Source: Schoenoplectus triqueter
Taxonomy: Eukaryota > Streptophyta > Magnoliopsida > Poales > Cyperaceae
Reading direction: 5' to 3'
DNA: 64,000 bases
NCBI GenBank assembly: GCA_964058805.1
Contig: CAXKVV010000440.1
Span: 1 to 64,000 of the forward strand
In this document: one piece after another, positions 1 to 13,131 of the stretch
Numbering within the stretch: the stretch's first letter is position 1
Layout: each line of letters starts with the position of its first letter
Notes under the pieces: generated by a model
Database searches by the model: none
Told to the model about the DNA's origin: nothing
The model's input: only the letters and a program-made list of their open reading frames with translations
Program-made: the position numbers and the translations under genes

Positions 1-480
1 CATGATTCTTTCTGACAGTTATAGCTCACCTTGAACTGCCCAAAAGAAGTGAGAATAGAGTTGAGAGACAAATAGACTAACATATCTTCCGATATGTTCA
101 GTTTATGTGCTTTCAATTTTGAAGCAGTATTCATCATTTCAAGAATGTGCTCCCCGACATTACTTCTGCCATTTTACTTCATTGTACAGAGTTTATTTAA
201 CAGAATACCTATTTCAGCATTCTCATTCCTAACAAATCTTTGCTCAAGTTCCTTAAGATAGTCCAAGATTATAGTGGAATCAGAAATAGGTCCCCTAAAA
301 ACTTTTAGGAATGGTCATTTACATGACCTTAAGACACAAACGATTTGACCTCATCCACCGTGCATGCGCATTCTGAACATTTTCAGGACTATCTACAGCA
401 GGTACATGTGGTTTAGCCTGCTGTAACGCTATGTCTAGGTCAAGACACCCAAGAATAATCTCTAAGGTATCTTTTCATTA
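1..480 (-). pseudogene. copia gag remnant (UBN2-like gag domain)
   Basis: Minus-strand translation in shifting frames gives typical copia gag stretches. Near 480-350 it reads LDLDIALQQAKP, and near 170-10 it reads ILEMMNTASKLKAHKL followed by SFGQFKVSYNCQKE. Stops and frameshifts interrupt it, for example near 190 and 290, so it is not functional. In copia elements this domain forms the virus-like particle that packages element RNA. The C-terminal zinc knuckle would lie outside the window. Confidence 0.75.
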
Positions 481-1815
481 TTGTAATTAGAACCTGTCAG
501 CATCAGAATGCTATTGATGCCGACAGTAAGGTCAGTAATCTTTGCTGAAAAATATATACGATATAACGAATTAAATGTCTGAATTATAATATTAAATCAA
601 AATAAGGTATACTCCATTAACTAAGTATCCTCGAATAATAAATATTCTTTGAAATCAATTATTATTCTAAGATAATTAGGCATAATAATGATATATAACG
701 CTCCATTTGATGTCAATTAGTCAACATTTCCTTGGGTCAATCAACTAATCACATCTAAAACTTATTGACCATTACCTACATATTACTACAATCCGTTTAC
801 ATATAATAAGTGATTGTTATCTTTCCTTTGGGACAGTCCAAAAATCAAATATTGTATGTATATCCTCCGTATACAAGTCTTGAAAAATAATTAACACTAA
901 TGTGAGAGCTTAATTTGGTAAGATAATTTTTATTAATTATTTCAAAAAAAATATATTTTATATGAAGCTTTCATAATGATTTAAAATAAATTTCTCAAAT
1001 ATGTTGGCTTAACCTAAATATCAATTCATGGATTTATGCAATCAATACCGAATAAATAACAACCAACATAATCAATTCATAAGCGAGATAATTTGACCCA
1101 AGACATGGTGATCTCTTTCGTAAGAATCCTCTTCATAAAGGCATCATCCCGTCCTTAATGTAAATCTCTTCATTCTTACCAAATTACTATCCTAATAATA
1201 AATAAAAATTATACAAATCATAAGCATGATACATATATTATGTGACATGCAAGCCACCAAAATAAAATAATTAATTGACACCTTAGGTCGCTTACACACA
1301 TCAATCATTCATGCATTACAAGTTTCACACAAGGCAACATGTGTCATACTATCTCATAATCTTTTAACAAAAAAAAGTTAGGCATGAAAATACAGAACAA
1401 GCTTCCTAACTGCGGCGGTCCCGCTAATTTACATAACCGTCCGTTCACATAACCGATAATATTTGATCTTGACATGATTCAAAAATAACCGCAGCGGAAT
1501 ACAGATCAGAAATTTATATTTTCTTAACATAATCATGTAATAGAACAATTAATCATATACAATTCGGAAATTACTTTGTTGACCAAACAGTTTCTGAAAT
1601 ATTTCTGGATTCTGATAAACTGATAAACTTGATTTTCAAAACCGATTGTCAATCTTGATTTAAATTTATGAAAATTTCATATCTAACAAGCAGATCTATA
1701 AATTTCTGAACTATTCATAAACTATTTGATTAAAAGAACATATCCAATTATAGAAATACGAATTTCTGAGAAATTTTCGAATTAGTCATTAGATCTTAAC
1801 AGTTCAACTAGAGTA

Positions 1816-1829
1816 GGCTCTGATACCAA
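1816..1829 (-). other. Primer-binding site (tRNA-iMet type)
   Basis: The minus strand reads TTGGTATCAGAGCC one base inside the LTR. This is the standard copia primer site complementary to the 3' end of initiator methionine tRNA. It fixes the orientation of the element. Confidence 0.85.
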
Positions 1830-1830
1830 T

Positions 1831-2483
1831 TGTTTGGACTTTACTGTATGACCGTGATCCTCTAGTGAACTCCAAACATAAATTATGTTACCTTGATTCA
1901 TGTTGTCGGTCTTCCAGAGAGACAGAACCCTGTTGATCACCAGACTCCTTTAGCCTTTCAGCGATCTTCCTCTAATCCGATGGAGTGATTGAGATGACCG
2001 ACGTCGACGATTTCTTCTCTTCTGGAACTGTGTTAAGAGAGAGAGATATGGATCTGTTGGGAAACGATAGAGTGGCAGAAAGTGGGAAAAATGAGAGTGA
2101 TTTCAAAACCAATAGTATCCCTACATATATATGGACGCCCATATAACTGAGTGCATTTATATCTTAACGGATCTATATCGGATCAAGATTCTCTCTTAAC
2201 GGGTTCGCTGCTTAATCAGAAAACTGTCTATAATTGTGTTCTCCAATGACCAATAACATAATTGTATTATTATCAGACTTTATATAATTCAGACCATCAC
2301 TAAATCATAAAATCATTAATACACATTCTACACATTAACGGGGTCACTTCTCATGACATATAATAAACCCGATACAGAATTTGATCACTTCATTATGTGT
2401 ATAATTTGATAGTCCATTATATAATATATATTTATTACATATAAGCCTATATATGTTGTAATTAATAATAATTAGTTCCAACA
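1831..2483 (-). repeat. LTR of the minus-strand copia element
   Basis: On the minus strand the block begins TGTTGGAACT and ends AGTCCAAACA, giving TG..CA termini with an imperfect inverted end. It directly abuts the primer-binding site, as expected for a 5' LTR. Length is about 653 bp. No second LTR is available for comparison. Confidence 0.7.
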
Positions 2484-2830
2484 ATGTGATTGTAGGGGAT
2501 TTCTCCCACAGATTCATCGTTGGACAGATCAATGATTTGTCGCACATACACTTATGTAGATTGATCGTTAGAGCAGAGAATGAGACTGTGAGAGATAAGA
2601 GTTAGAGAGCGATGGATCGATTGATTGTAGCTCACTCGTGAGAGTTAGAGAGGCGAGGGCCAGAGCGACGCATCACAGATTTGCGGCCCATTCAATTTTT
2701 TACATGGGCTAAGGATTAGGCTCAGAATTAATTTTTAAAGAAAACAAAATTAAATTTCAACACTAAAATATATTATTTTTTAAAATCCAGAAAAACAGCT
2801 TGATCCGGCCCTGACATTAAACACATCAAC

Positions 2831-2882
<52 letters not shown>

Positions 2883-3187
2883 CATATTTATAAGTTAAGC
2901 GTGTCTAAAACGTTTATCAGTTATCGCTGCCTACCTGAGAAGAGAGAGAGAGAGAGCGAAAAATGGAAAAATACCTCAAATTCCTGGTAGAGCCGTAGAG
3001 GAAGAACTGGTTCGTCTGTTCGCAGTAGTGGTCACAGATTTGCTTTCCCTTCTTCCCTCCCGGATCTGACCTTCGTTTGTCAGCCGTCGCACCCATTTCC
3101 CCGCCACAAACCCCTTCGTGCAACTAGATCAAATTGTTTGGAAGCTGAGCTCACGAAGGAACGAAAGTTGAGCTCCGGGAAGAGGCG
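2484..3187. other. Intergenic region and 5' flank of ARPC1
   Basis: No gene is seen. The stretch contains a (TA)n microsatellite at about 2833-2877 and a (GA)n tract at about 2938-2956. The last 250 bases are GC-richer and presumably contain the ARPC1 promoter and 5' leader. No convincing TATA box other than the TA microsatellite is visible, and the transcription start cannot be placed. Confidence 0.5.
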
Positions 3188-6100
3188 ATGGCAGCGGTAG
3201 CGATCCACCAGTTCGCTGAGTGCATCACTTGCCACGCATGGAGTCCCGATCAAACTAGTAATCTCTCTCCCACTCTCTCTCTCTCTCTCTCTCTAGCTGG
3301 CATTGTTCTGAGTTTATCGGTAGGTATCGTGCAATTTAGAAGATTCGAGGTTGAGGTTGTTCGTGTCTTCGCTCATTTGTTAGAGATGCCTTGTTTATTT
3401 GGGGATATGCTCTATCAGGCCTTCTAGAGCTCAAATTTGCATCATTTTAATCATGTGAACAAAATTAGATTTTGTCACTCTCTTGAGAGAGATGGCAAGA
3501 GACCATACCTTTTTTCTGGACTTGCTAGAAGCGCTGGGTTAGCAGTTCTGTCAACTCTGCAATTTAGCCCCATTTTATCCCATTTCAGCTTCTTTTTCTG
3601 CAACCTGCCGTACAATTAACCAAATTAATGGTTTGAATGTGCAATAAGCAATATTCAGGTTTTACTTGTTCCTATTTTAGCTCAATCAATTTCAGCTACA
3701 CCGAGTTCTTCAAAATATTGGTCCAAAAGGTAACTATTGTATGGGTTGTCATCCTGTCTTCATGATAATCTCATGCTCAACAAGAATCTCTGAAAAATAT
3801 TGGTCCTTTCATTGTTTCACTTATACTGTATGGGATTTCACAAACTTGCCATCATCATCCCATCTCCTATTGCATTTCACTTTGATATATTATATTCCTG
3901 TTGCAGTGGTTGCCTTTTGTCCCAACAACAGCGAGGTACACATTTGTAAGTTATTTGGAGATAAGTGGGAAAAAATGCACGTTCTTTCAAAGGTAAAAAT
4001 AAAAGCTAATCTTGTTTTGAATTGCTAATGCCGCATTAATTGAGAAATATGTGGTTATTATATTTATTGAGTAGCTTGTATTTTTATGCATGGATTGGCG
4101 CTGGCACTGTATAGGTGCAGGATGGGATACTTGGTTAATAACTTGTTATGATGTTAATTATACTATTATGTTGTTGTGTCATATTAGCTGAATCTTAGCC
4201 TCAGTTAAGTATCACAAGCTTAATATAAGTGTATATTTTAATTATAGGACCCCCAAGTAAACAAAAAGAAACTGTTAATGGGAATCAAACTGGTAACAAC
4301 CAAGTTATAGTGCATGAGCAGTGTCTTTGAATATCCTGTTTGGAAGTCAAGCTGGAACTGCCCCAAAATGTGGAACTAAGAATGTGCAATCCGTAGTTAT
4401 GAGAATGTCAATGTTTCATCTCACATTTTGCTTTGTATAATTCCTTTAATGAAGCTATACTACTTTTACTGTGTTTTTGTATGCTTATTTATTTATTGAT
4501 TTATTGATTTTCCATTAACTTCTGATCTGCAGCATGATCAAATTGTATGTGGAATTGACTGGAGTTTGAGATCCAACAAAATCGTGACTGTTTCACATGA
4601 TAGGAATTCGTAAGCAACCTTCTACCGCACACTGCCAACTACACAAAACTTATTGACTACAATCTAACATTCTTTTTGCAATTTATTTTTAGATATGTTT
4701 GGAGTCAAGAAGGAATGGAGTGGGTCCCCACGCTGGTCATTCTTAGGCTAAACCGTGCTGCTCTATGTGTCCAGTGGAGTCCAAAAGGTAACTGAACCAG
4801 TGCCAAATGCCAATGTTGATCACTTACTTTATAGTCCTGCCATTTATCTTATGAAGTAGTTTGTTCCAACTAAGCATTTCTCATTTCAGCTTTCTTTATG
4901 TAGTGCCCCATTAAATTTATGTTGTTTGCGGCTTCTGATTTTAGTTTCCGAGCTTATTGGACTAATGTATACACATATATTTTTTCATTTTCAGAAAATA
5001 AATTTGCTGTGGGAAGTGGTGCTAAGTCTGTTTGCATATGCTACTACGAACAAGAGAATAATTGGTAATTCACATTAGTTTTTCTTTTCTTCAATTTATT
5101 TTTTCAGTTTTTTTTTTGATGTAACATATTCTTTTTCTCATGTCCGATCTAGCATTGTATATAGGCTCTGTTGTGAGTAAAATTAAAATGTATGATAACC
5201 TAGTTCAGGACTGATCTCCGAAGTGCCATTAATGTTTCCCTTTATAGAAAATTTGTACATGAGTGTTGGTCCTTATCAACTACCATGTAGGGTGGCAATC
5301 TTTGTCAGTAATGCTGTATCCATACCTACTAATTACAACTGTAGGATTTATGACTCCAAACTAATGTTCTGGCAGCTGACCTACTTCACACATGTTTTGC
5401 TGTTTTCATTTTGCCTTTCTTTAAAAATAATAATTCCAATTTGCATACAGAGTTGTTACGTTGCACCTTCTTCCTATCGTGAGTGTTGCAATTTTTATCT
5501 GTTTCAGGTGGGTTAGCAAAATGATCAGGAAAAGACACGATTCTTCTGTAACAAGTGTTGCTTGGCATCCTGACAATGTTTGTACAGACTTTCCGATTGT
5601 TTATATTTTGTTTTTTAATATTTGATTTTTTTTCTCTTGTTTTCTTGATGCTTATGTAGCTTAAGCACCAAGTCAGTGAACTATAAAATTCAAACAAGAA
5701 AAAACAATGTTTGATATAAGCTATTTTGGGTTCATGGTCACGAGACTTTAAAAGATCTTACTGTTTCATTTCTGTATGAAATAATTTTCTCTTGTCAACT
5801 GGAAAGAAAAGTATAATGTCAGTAACATTTTGAATTTCAGCATGGACAACAAAGTCCTTTCTTTCTTATGCTTTATATCACAAGTTTTCATAGTTTTGGT
5901 GAGCTCATTTTTGTTTGTTGTCTAGATTCTTCTTGCAACAACATCTACTGATGGTAAATGTAGAATCTTCTCCACATTCATCAAGGGCGTGGATTCAAAG
6001 TAATAATTCCAAATACAAGTGATACAAGCCAAGTAACAATATGTTAAAAACGACTTTCACGTTGTTGATTTTTATTCTTTCTTTCATTTAGGGAGCCAGA

Positions 6101-9100
6101 TTCAAGCTCCAGTGATCTGAAGTTTGGAGAGGTTAAACTAAGTTAATTTTCATTTTTTCATGTAAAACCAGCTATAGAATTTGCTGTTCAATATCCATGG
6201 TTTAATTTATGCAAATCAGTCTTTTATGAACAGCTATTATCTTAGTTGTTTGACAGAAATCATTTAAATCATAATGAATTAGTGATGAAAAGTTGTAAGT
6301 TTGTTTGTGTAGCACAACTTTTACTTAGTTCAAAGTTGGGTTTGTTAGCTCTAGAGTCTGATGAGAAACATCTTGAGTATATCATTTAACTTCTAGTTGC
6401 ATCTTCAGTTGTATGAGATTTACATAGTTAGGAACTTGTGTGTGAAATTCTCATCTTTTTGACTGAGCTAGATTCCAATAATTAAAAATGCTACAGCTCA
6501 CTTTTTGTTCATTGGATTCAAGGTCAATTTTAAGAACCAATGTATATTTTTTTTTCCAGATTGTTAACATTTATTTGGCTTCTTTTACAGCTAATTGCTC
6601 AACTTGACTTATCTGCTACTTGGGCATTTGGTGTAAGATGGTCTCCAAGTGGGCGTATCTTGGCTTATTCAGGTTAGCCGTCTCTTTCATTTCTCAACTC
6701 TTCAATGACAAACTGAACAAAACATCTTTTCTTAATAGAAGTGGAATGTGAAGAACATATTGGTACCATCTTGATCCTCCTACAACATACTGTTAATATA
6801 CTTGACATTAGAGCCATTTGTTTGTAAAGTAAACATATAAGCAATGGGCTATTTTGACAAAAAAACTACTAGGTTATAATAGAAGAGAAGGGATCGGTTG
6901 ACAATGGGCTATTTTGACAACCTTGACGATGGTCCTGTAAATAAATAAAAAAAATCTTATAAATGAAAAAAAATTTATGGATGTGTTATTCTATCTTTAG
7001 ATTGATGGTCATTCAAATTTCATGCAATTTCATTGTCATTTGATGGTTCATCAAAGACCATCAAATTTTCATGCAATTTGCAACAGTTCCAATTTAACGG
7101 TTTTTGATGGACTATCATAATGAAATTGCATGAAATTTGAATGACCATCAATCTAAAGGTAGAAGAATACATTTATAATTTTTTTTTCATTTTTAAGATT
7201 TTTTTTTATATTTATTTAGAGGTTCATTGTCAAAGTTGTCAAAATAACTCATTGTCAATGGATCCCCACTCATAATAGAATCCTTGACATCTGTGAAAAT
7301 TAATTTAGCCTACTGCCAGAGCACCAAAGTGCATTGTCAATATCTTGAATCTCATGTTAGCCCGTAATAGTAAAAAGTATGAGTCTTATGCCTTATATTC
7401 CATTTTAGAAGTTAGACACGCTTTTCCTGTATCACCTTGTGTTTCTCTAGTACAGTTTTAGTGGTTTATATATATTACATATTTATGTAGCCTACCTTGG
7501 TTTCCAAAATTTCTATGCGCGTGAATAATGTGTTTCTCTTTTGGGCAGTGTATAAATGATACATGGACGTTCTAGCTGGAATACACATTTAATTATCTCT
7601 GAATGCAATCTTTTGAAGCAATTTACTGTTCTATTTTGTATTGTTTCTTTGTCTTATTTCATTTATATCATTTAAATTTGATTTTCAGGTCACAATTCTG
7701 TGATACATTTCATTGATGATGTAAGGTCAACTCCTTCTGCACAAAGCATACCCCTGCGGGATCTGCCTCTCCGTGATGTGGGTCAGCATTCTTTTCTGTT
7801 ATATTAACTGAAATATTTTTTGCTTCAGGACTTAAAATGATGGCTAACAAGATCCATAAACTTTCAGATACTATTTTTATCTGATAGAGTGGTAGTTGGT
7901 GTTGGGTTTGATTGCAATCCAATGATCTTCACAGCTGTTGATACTGGATTATGGTACGTATTGTGTGTACCTACTGTGCAAACTGGGTGGTACTGTGGCT
8001 ATGTACCGTGCATCTTTTGTTGCTTTGATTGATGAAGGCAGCTGTCCAGTATAAACTTATCAAATTGACTAAATGTGGGTGGTATTATAGTTGTTACATT
8101 TTGGCATGGTTTAACCAAGCACATTCTTCACTGCAATATAACCATATAACCATGAGTTCAGTCCTTTTTTTTAATCTATTAATTATGGAAATTATCCTAG
8201 ACAATATTATGTATTAATTAGAGACGATATTTGTATTAATTAGAGATTTAGAATTGATTACCTATCTATTGTATTGCTTGTATGCCTATATAAAGGCGTC
8301 AGTGATATGAATAAAAAAAATATTACAATTTCATAAATTAACTAGGAAGGGATTGAGATGAGATAGATCTAGATGAGAGAAATATGTGTTATGAGATAGT
8401 ATTATGAACTATTAATATTTTGAGATTGATCGAAGAAGGAAGTCGTGTGTGATTTAAACTTGGATCCTTGAGATTGATCGATGGAAGAGATTATTAAGAA
8501 GCTAAGTGCTGCAAAAGTGAAGGTTCTGATGGAGCTTATGAAATTAAGTGCCACGAAAGGTGAAGGGTCGGGATCTGCCCGTTCACAGACTATGAAGTTA
8601 GATCTACCTCCTGTAGATCTGAAACTTGATGGATCGGTTATGTATCTCAGCTGGTCGCGTAGAATCGAGGCTGCTTTAGTAGGGAAAAGACTAGATAGAT
8701 ACCTGATATGAGTCAAAGTTGAGCCAGTGGGTGACAATGTTGAAGAGGATGAATGGAAGACTACAAATGTCTTGTTGTACATCTGACTGTTGAACTCAAT
8801 GATTCCAAATGTTGCTTCAGCGATAGATGGTATTCGCAAGGTACATGACATTTGGGCAAAACTAAAAAAGGACCTATGTTGACATTGAGAACCACATGAG
8901 GGTGTTCCAGATCCAGCGCGAAATAAAGGCGGTAATGCAGGGTGATAGGTCTATTCAAGAGTAATCCATGGAGCTGTGGCAAGATCTTGATCACTTTTCA
9001 CCGATGTTGAGCTGTAATGATCCAGGGTGCAAGAGCAGGGAGTTCAATGAACAAATGTGTGGACTATGCAGTTCTTAGCTCATCCGAACCTGACGTTTGA

Positions 9101-12100
9101 TCAAAGGAGGTCAGTTCTCTTAGCCCAGACAAAGATCCATTCACTAGATGAAGCGATCTCTGCGATGATACAGGAAGAAAGCCACATGAGGCTACACTTT
9201 GAGTTGGGTGGGCTTTCAGGTGCTCGATCAGCTTTGGTTACTTTGAGTCTAGGTATGACAGGTACACAGATAGAGACTCGCAAGTACTACAACTGCGGAG
9301 AGGTGGGACACCTGAGCAAAGCTTGTCCAAAGTCACCTAAGGAGAGGGAGAGACGTGGGTGAGGATAGTTTAGAGGTCGCGGCCGAGGTCGTGGTGGTCG
9401 TAGAGGTGGAAGAGGTGGAGGCTACCGGGCAAATTTGATGGTAGACCCACAAGTAGAGGAGGAGATATGCCTCACTGAGGAGGAGCATGAGCTCTTCGAG
9501 TTACTAAAAAGGAAGCAGAAAACAACAAGAGATGCAGGAAAGAAGAAAATCACAGATGAGACGTTCACATGCGACTTCGAAGGTAACCTTGCTACTTAGT
9601 TCATTCTGTCACAGGTACTACACATAGCTTTTGCCTCTAAATCTCTCACGAGATCATTAAAATGGATCATAGATTTTGGTGTATCTCGACATGTGACAAG
9701 GGCATCTAGTGAGTTCACTTCATACACTTGACGCCTCCAGAAAACATCCAGATAGTTGATGGTACATCCCAGCCTGTGGTTGGTAAGGGTACTATTAAGT
9801 GTACCGATTTAGTAATATTGTCCAATGTATTGCATGCTTCATTTTCGGTAAATCTATCGTCCATCAGTGTTATTATCCTACAATTAAATTGTATTGTTTC
9901 TTTTGATATTCCTAAGGTAACCTTCTAGGAGAAGGGGACGGGTCGAAAATTTGGGACAAGAACGTGACATAAAGGATTGTGGTACATGGACAAAGAGAAT
10001 GGATTCAACACTGACATCTTTGGTAGAGAGGGTAGGAGTAGGAGGTTCTGTGATGATCATAGAAGAGGTATTACTACGACATGACCGGTGGATGAGACAT
10101 TCTTCGCTTTCTGTTTTGAGTCTGTTTTACCCTTCATTATATGAAAGGGCAAATAAAGAGTAGTATGTGATGCTTGTGAGTTAGAAAAGCAAACCAGAAA
10201 CTCTTATCATAGCTTTGGAAATAGGAGTCTGTTTTTTTTATCTTATTCACTGTGATGTATGGGGGTCTTGTCCGGCAAATACAATTAATAGTTATAGATA
10301 TTTTATGATTTTTATTTTTTGTTTCTCTCGGGTTACTTGGTTATATTTGATGAAGAATAAGAGTGAAGTGCTTCTTGTTTCAAAGACTTTCACAAGGTAA
10401 TACAGACTCAATATGATGTAGTGGTAAAAGTGTTGCGATCAGACAATGGAACAGAGTACACCAACAAGACGTTTCAAGAATACTTGTCTACACAGGGGAT
10501 ACTACATTAGATTACTTGTTCGTATACACCGGCACAAAATGAGGTAGCAGAACGAAAGAATAGACCTTCTAGAGATGGCTCGGTGTATGATGATATCGAT
10601 GAATGTTCTGAAATAACTGTGGGGGCAAGCGGTCTTGACTGTTGCTCAGCTAATTAATAGAATGCCTTCGAGAATATTGGATTGAAAGTCACTCTGTGAG
10701 ATGTCAAAGGGGGATAATGGAGGAATTCTTCCTTTAAGAGTGTTTGGTTATGTGTGCTTTATGAGAGACAACGGATCAACAATGGGGAAATTGAATCTTA
10801 GAGCAGTTAAATGTGTCTTTCTAGATTATTCTGCTACTAAAAAAGGATGTGTGTTGGAGCCTAGGAGAAAAAAATGTTTGTAAGTATGGATGCGATTTTC
10901 TGTGAATCAGAGCCATACTTCCCTTCAAAAGTAGACCCACCCTTTGGTGACTCGTCAAATGATGGAGAAATAAGGCGAGAGGGGGAGAAAGATCAATTCA
11001 GTTAGAGGCAGTGTCGGCCCTTATTTCGAGACAAAAATTGACTGAGGGTGATGAGTCGAAAGAAGAGGAGGAAAATGTGATGATGAAAGGAGAAGAAAAT
11101 CGGGCTTAGGGGGAGCTGAGATACGTGCATCAGAGGAGGGGAAAAGAAAATGTGTCTGTGCCTACAGTACTACACGTGCCAAGTTCCTTGTCCCGGTTTA
11201 CTCTAACTTTTGAGACACCTACACCATCCACCACAGACTTAGGTAATATAAGTTCTCTCGATTCCTCCCTGTGATGTTAAGGACTTTTTGCAGCAATTCA
11301 GGAAATCCTCCCGACCGTTATGAGTTTCCACATAGTATTGATCAGTATGTTGATTACTCTAACATATCTGCTGAATATGGATCATTCATTGCATTTTTGG
11401 ATATTGTTGTTATACCCAAATGTTGGCAGGTAGCAAAAAAGGATTCAAAGTGGGAGGCAGTCATGCATGAGGAATTAAGGGCTTTCAACAAGAATCACAC
11501 ATAGGAGTTTGTGTCACTACCACCTGATAAGAAGGCTGTTGGATGCAAATGGGTCTTCACACTGAAGCAAAACCCAAAAAGGAAGGTCTAGCGGTATAAG
11601 ACACGATTGCTGGCCAAGGGGTACAGCCAGACGTACGACATTAACTATAATGAGACTTTTGCATTAGTGATGAAGATAAGCACAGTGAGAACATTGCTTT
11701 CGTTGGCGATGAATGGTGGGTGAAAGCTACACCAACTTGATATGAAAAATGCATTTCTTTATGGAGACTTGTTAGAGGAGATGTACATGGAAATACTATC
11801 AGGCTTCGGCACAAACCAAAACATAGGTAAGGTGTGTAGGCTCCAAAACTCGTTATATGAGTTGAAGTGGTTTCAATGAGCCTGATTTGACAGGTTCAGA
11901 AAAATAATGGTAGGTATGGAATATCAGTAGATGCCGATCATACAATATTCTATCAACAACATGGAGGTCATACTACGATGCTTGCATACGTTGATGACAT
12001 GATTGTCACAGACAACGATGAGAAGGAGATTGCTCAGTTAAATGTGAGATTGGATAAGAAATTTGAGGTGAAAGATTTCGAACAATTAAGTATTTATTTG

Positions 12101-13096
12101 GGATTGAGGTTGCTCATGGAGCAGAAGAGATTGTCTTATCTCAAAGGAAGTATGCGTTAAACTTGCTAAAGAAGACATGCATGCTGGGGTGCAAGCCTGC
12201 AGTTGCTCCTATCAATCAAAAGACTAAATTAGGTACAAAGACAGAAGAACCAGTAGATCAAGAGAGGTACCAGAGGTTGGTAGGTCGTGTGATCTATCCG
12301 AGTCACACTCGTCCCGACATTTCATTTGTAGTTAGTGTGGTGAACCGTTATATGCATGATTTGAGAGAAGGTCATATGAATGTAGTATATCAGATTCTGA
12401 GATATTTGAAGAGTGCACCAGGGAAGGGACTGATCTTCTGAAATAACGGTCATCTGAATATTGAGGGCTATTGTGATTTTTTCTAGGCTAGCTGTGTTGA
12501 TGATGGGAGATCCACATCAGGATACTGCATGTTTGTAGGGGGCAATTTGGTCTCTTGAAAGAGTAAGAAGCAGTTGGTAGTAGCGAGGTCGACAACAGAA
12601 ATAGAGTATAGGGTTATGGCATTAGGAGTTGTCGAGATGTTGTGTTTGAAATGTCTATTGATAGATCTAAAATTAGATCAAGGGATTCAGATGAAGTTAT
12701 GGTACGACAACCAATCAACAATTAATAGAATCAAGCATGTGAAAATTGATTGATTCTTCAACAAAGAGAAGTTGGACAATGAATTACTGGGATTAAATCA
12801 TGTTGCTACTGGAGAGTAAGTGACATATTGTCTTACTAAAGGACTTATCTCATCAGACCTAGTTAGATTTTATGATAATATGGACTTGGATATCTTTCGC
12901 GATAAGGGGGAGTGTTGAGATCTATTAAATATGATAACTATCCTAGATAATATTCTGTATTAATTAAAGATTTATGATTGATTACCTATCTATTGTATTT
13001 GTTACCTATATAAAGGCGTCAGTGATATGAATAAAAGTATTACAATTTCATAAAACAACTCATGTTAATACCAAATTACTGCTTTTTAATTGTTAC

Positions 13097-13131
<35 letters not shown>

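Larger units (their letters stand above)
1..2483 (-). mobile_element. Decayed Ty1/copia-type LTR retrotransposon, 5' part only
   Basis: Read on the minus strand, an LTR (2483 to 1831) is followed by a primer-binding site matching the initiator tRNA-Met 3' end and then by a degenerate copia gag near the window edge. The roughly 1.3 kb between primer site and gag is longer than usual and has no readable frame, so it probably holds other insertions or an unusual leader. Integrase, reverse transcriptase and the 3' LTR would lie left of the window. No target-site duplication can be tested because the other end is missing. Confidence 0.75.
8171..13050 (+). mobile_element. Decayed Ty1/copia retrotransposon inside ARPC1 intron 11
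   Basis: A 4.9-kb element in sense orientation to ARPC1. Order is short LTR, gag with zinc knuckle, protease/integrase remnants, reverse transcriptase, RNase H, polypurine tract and short LTR. That order (integrase before reverse transcriptase) is diagnostic of Ty1/copia. In-frame stops and frameshifts are spread through all domains, so it is dead. The 3' LTR is preceded by a polypurine tract AAGGGGGAG at 12904-12912. No clear 5-bp target duplication remains. Confidence 0.9.
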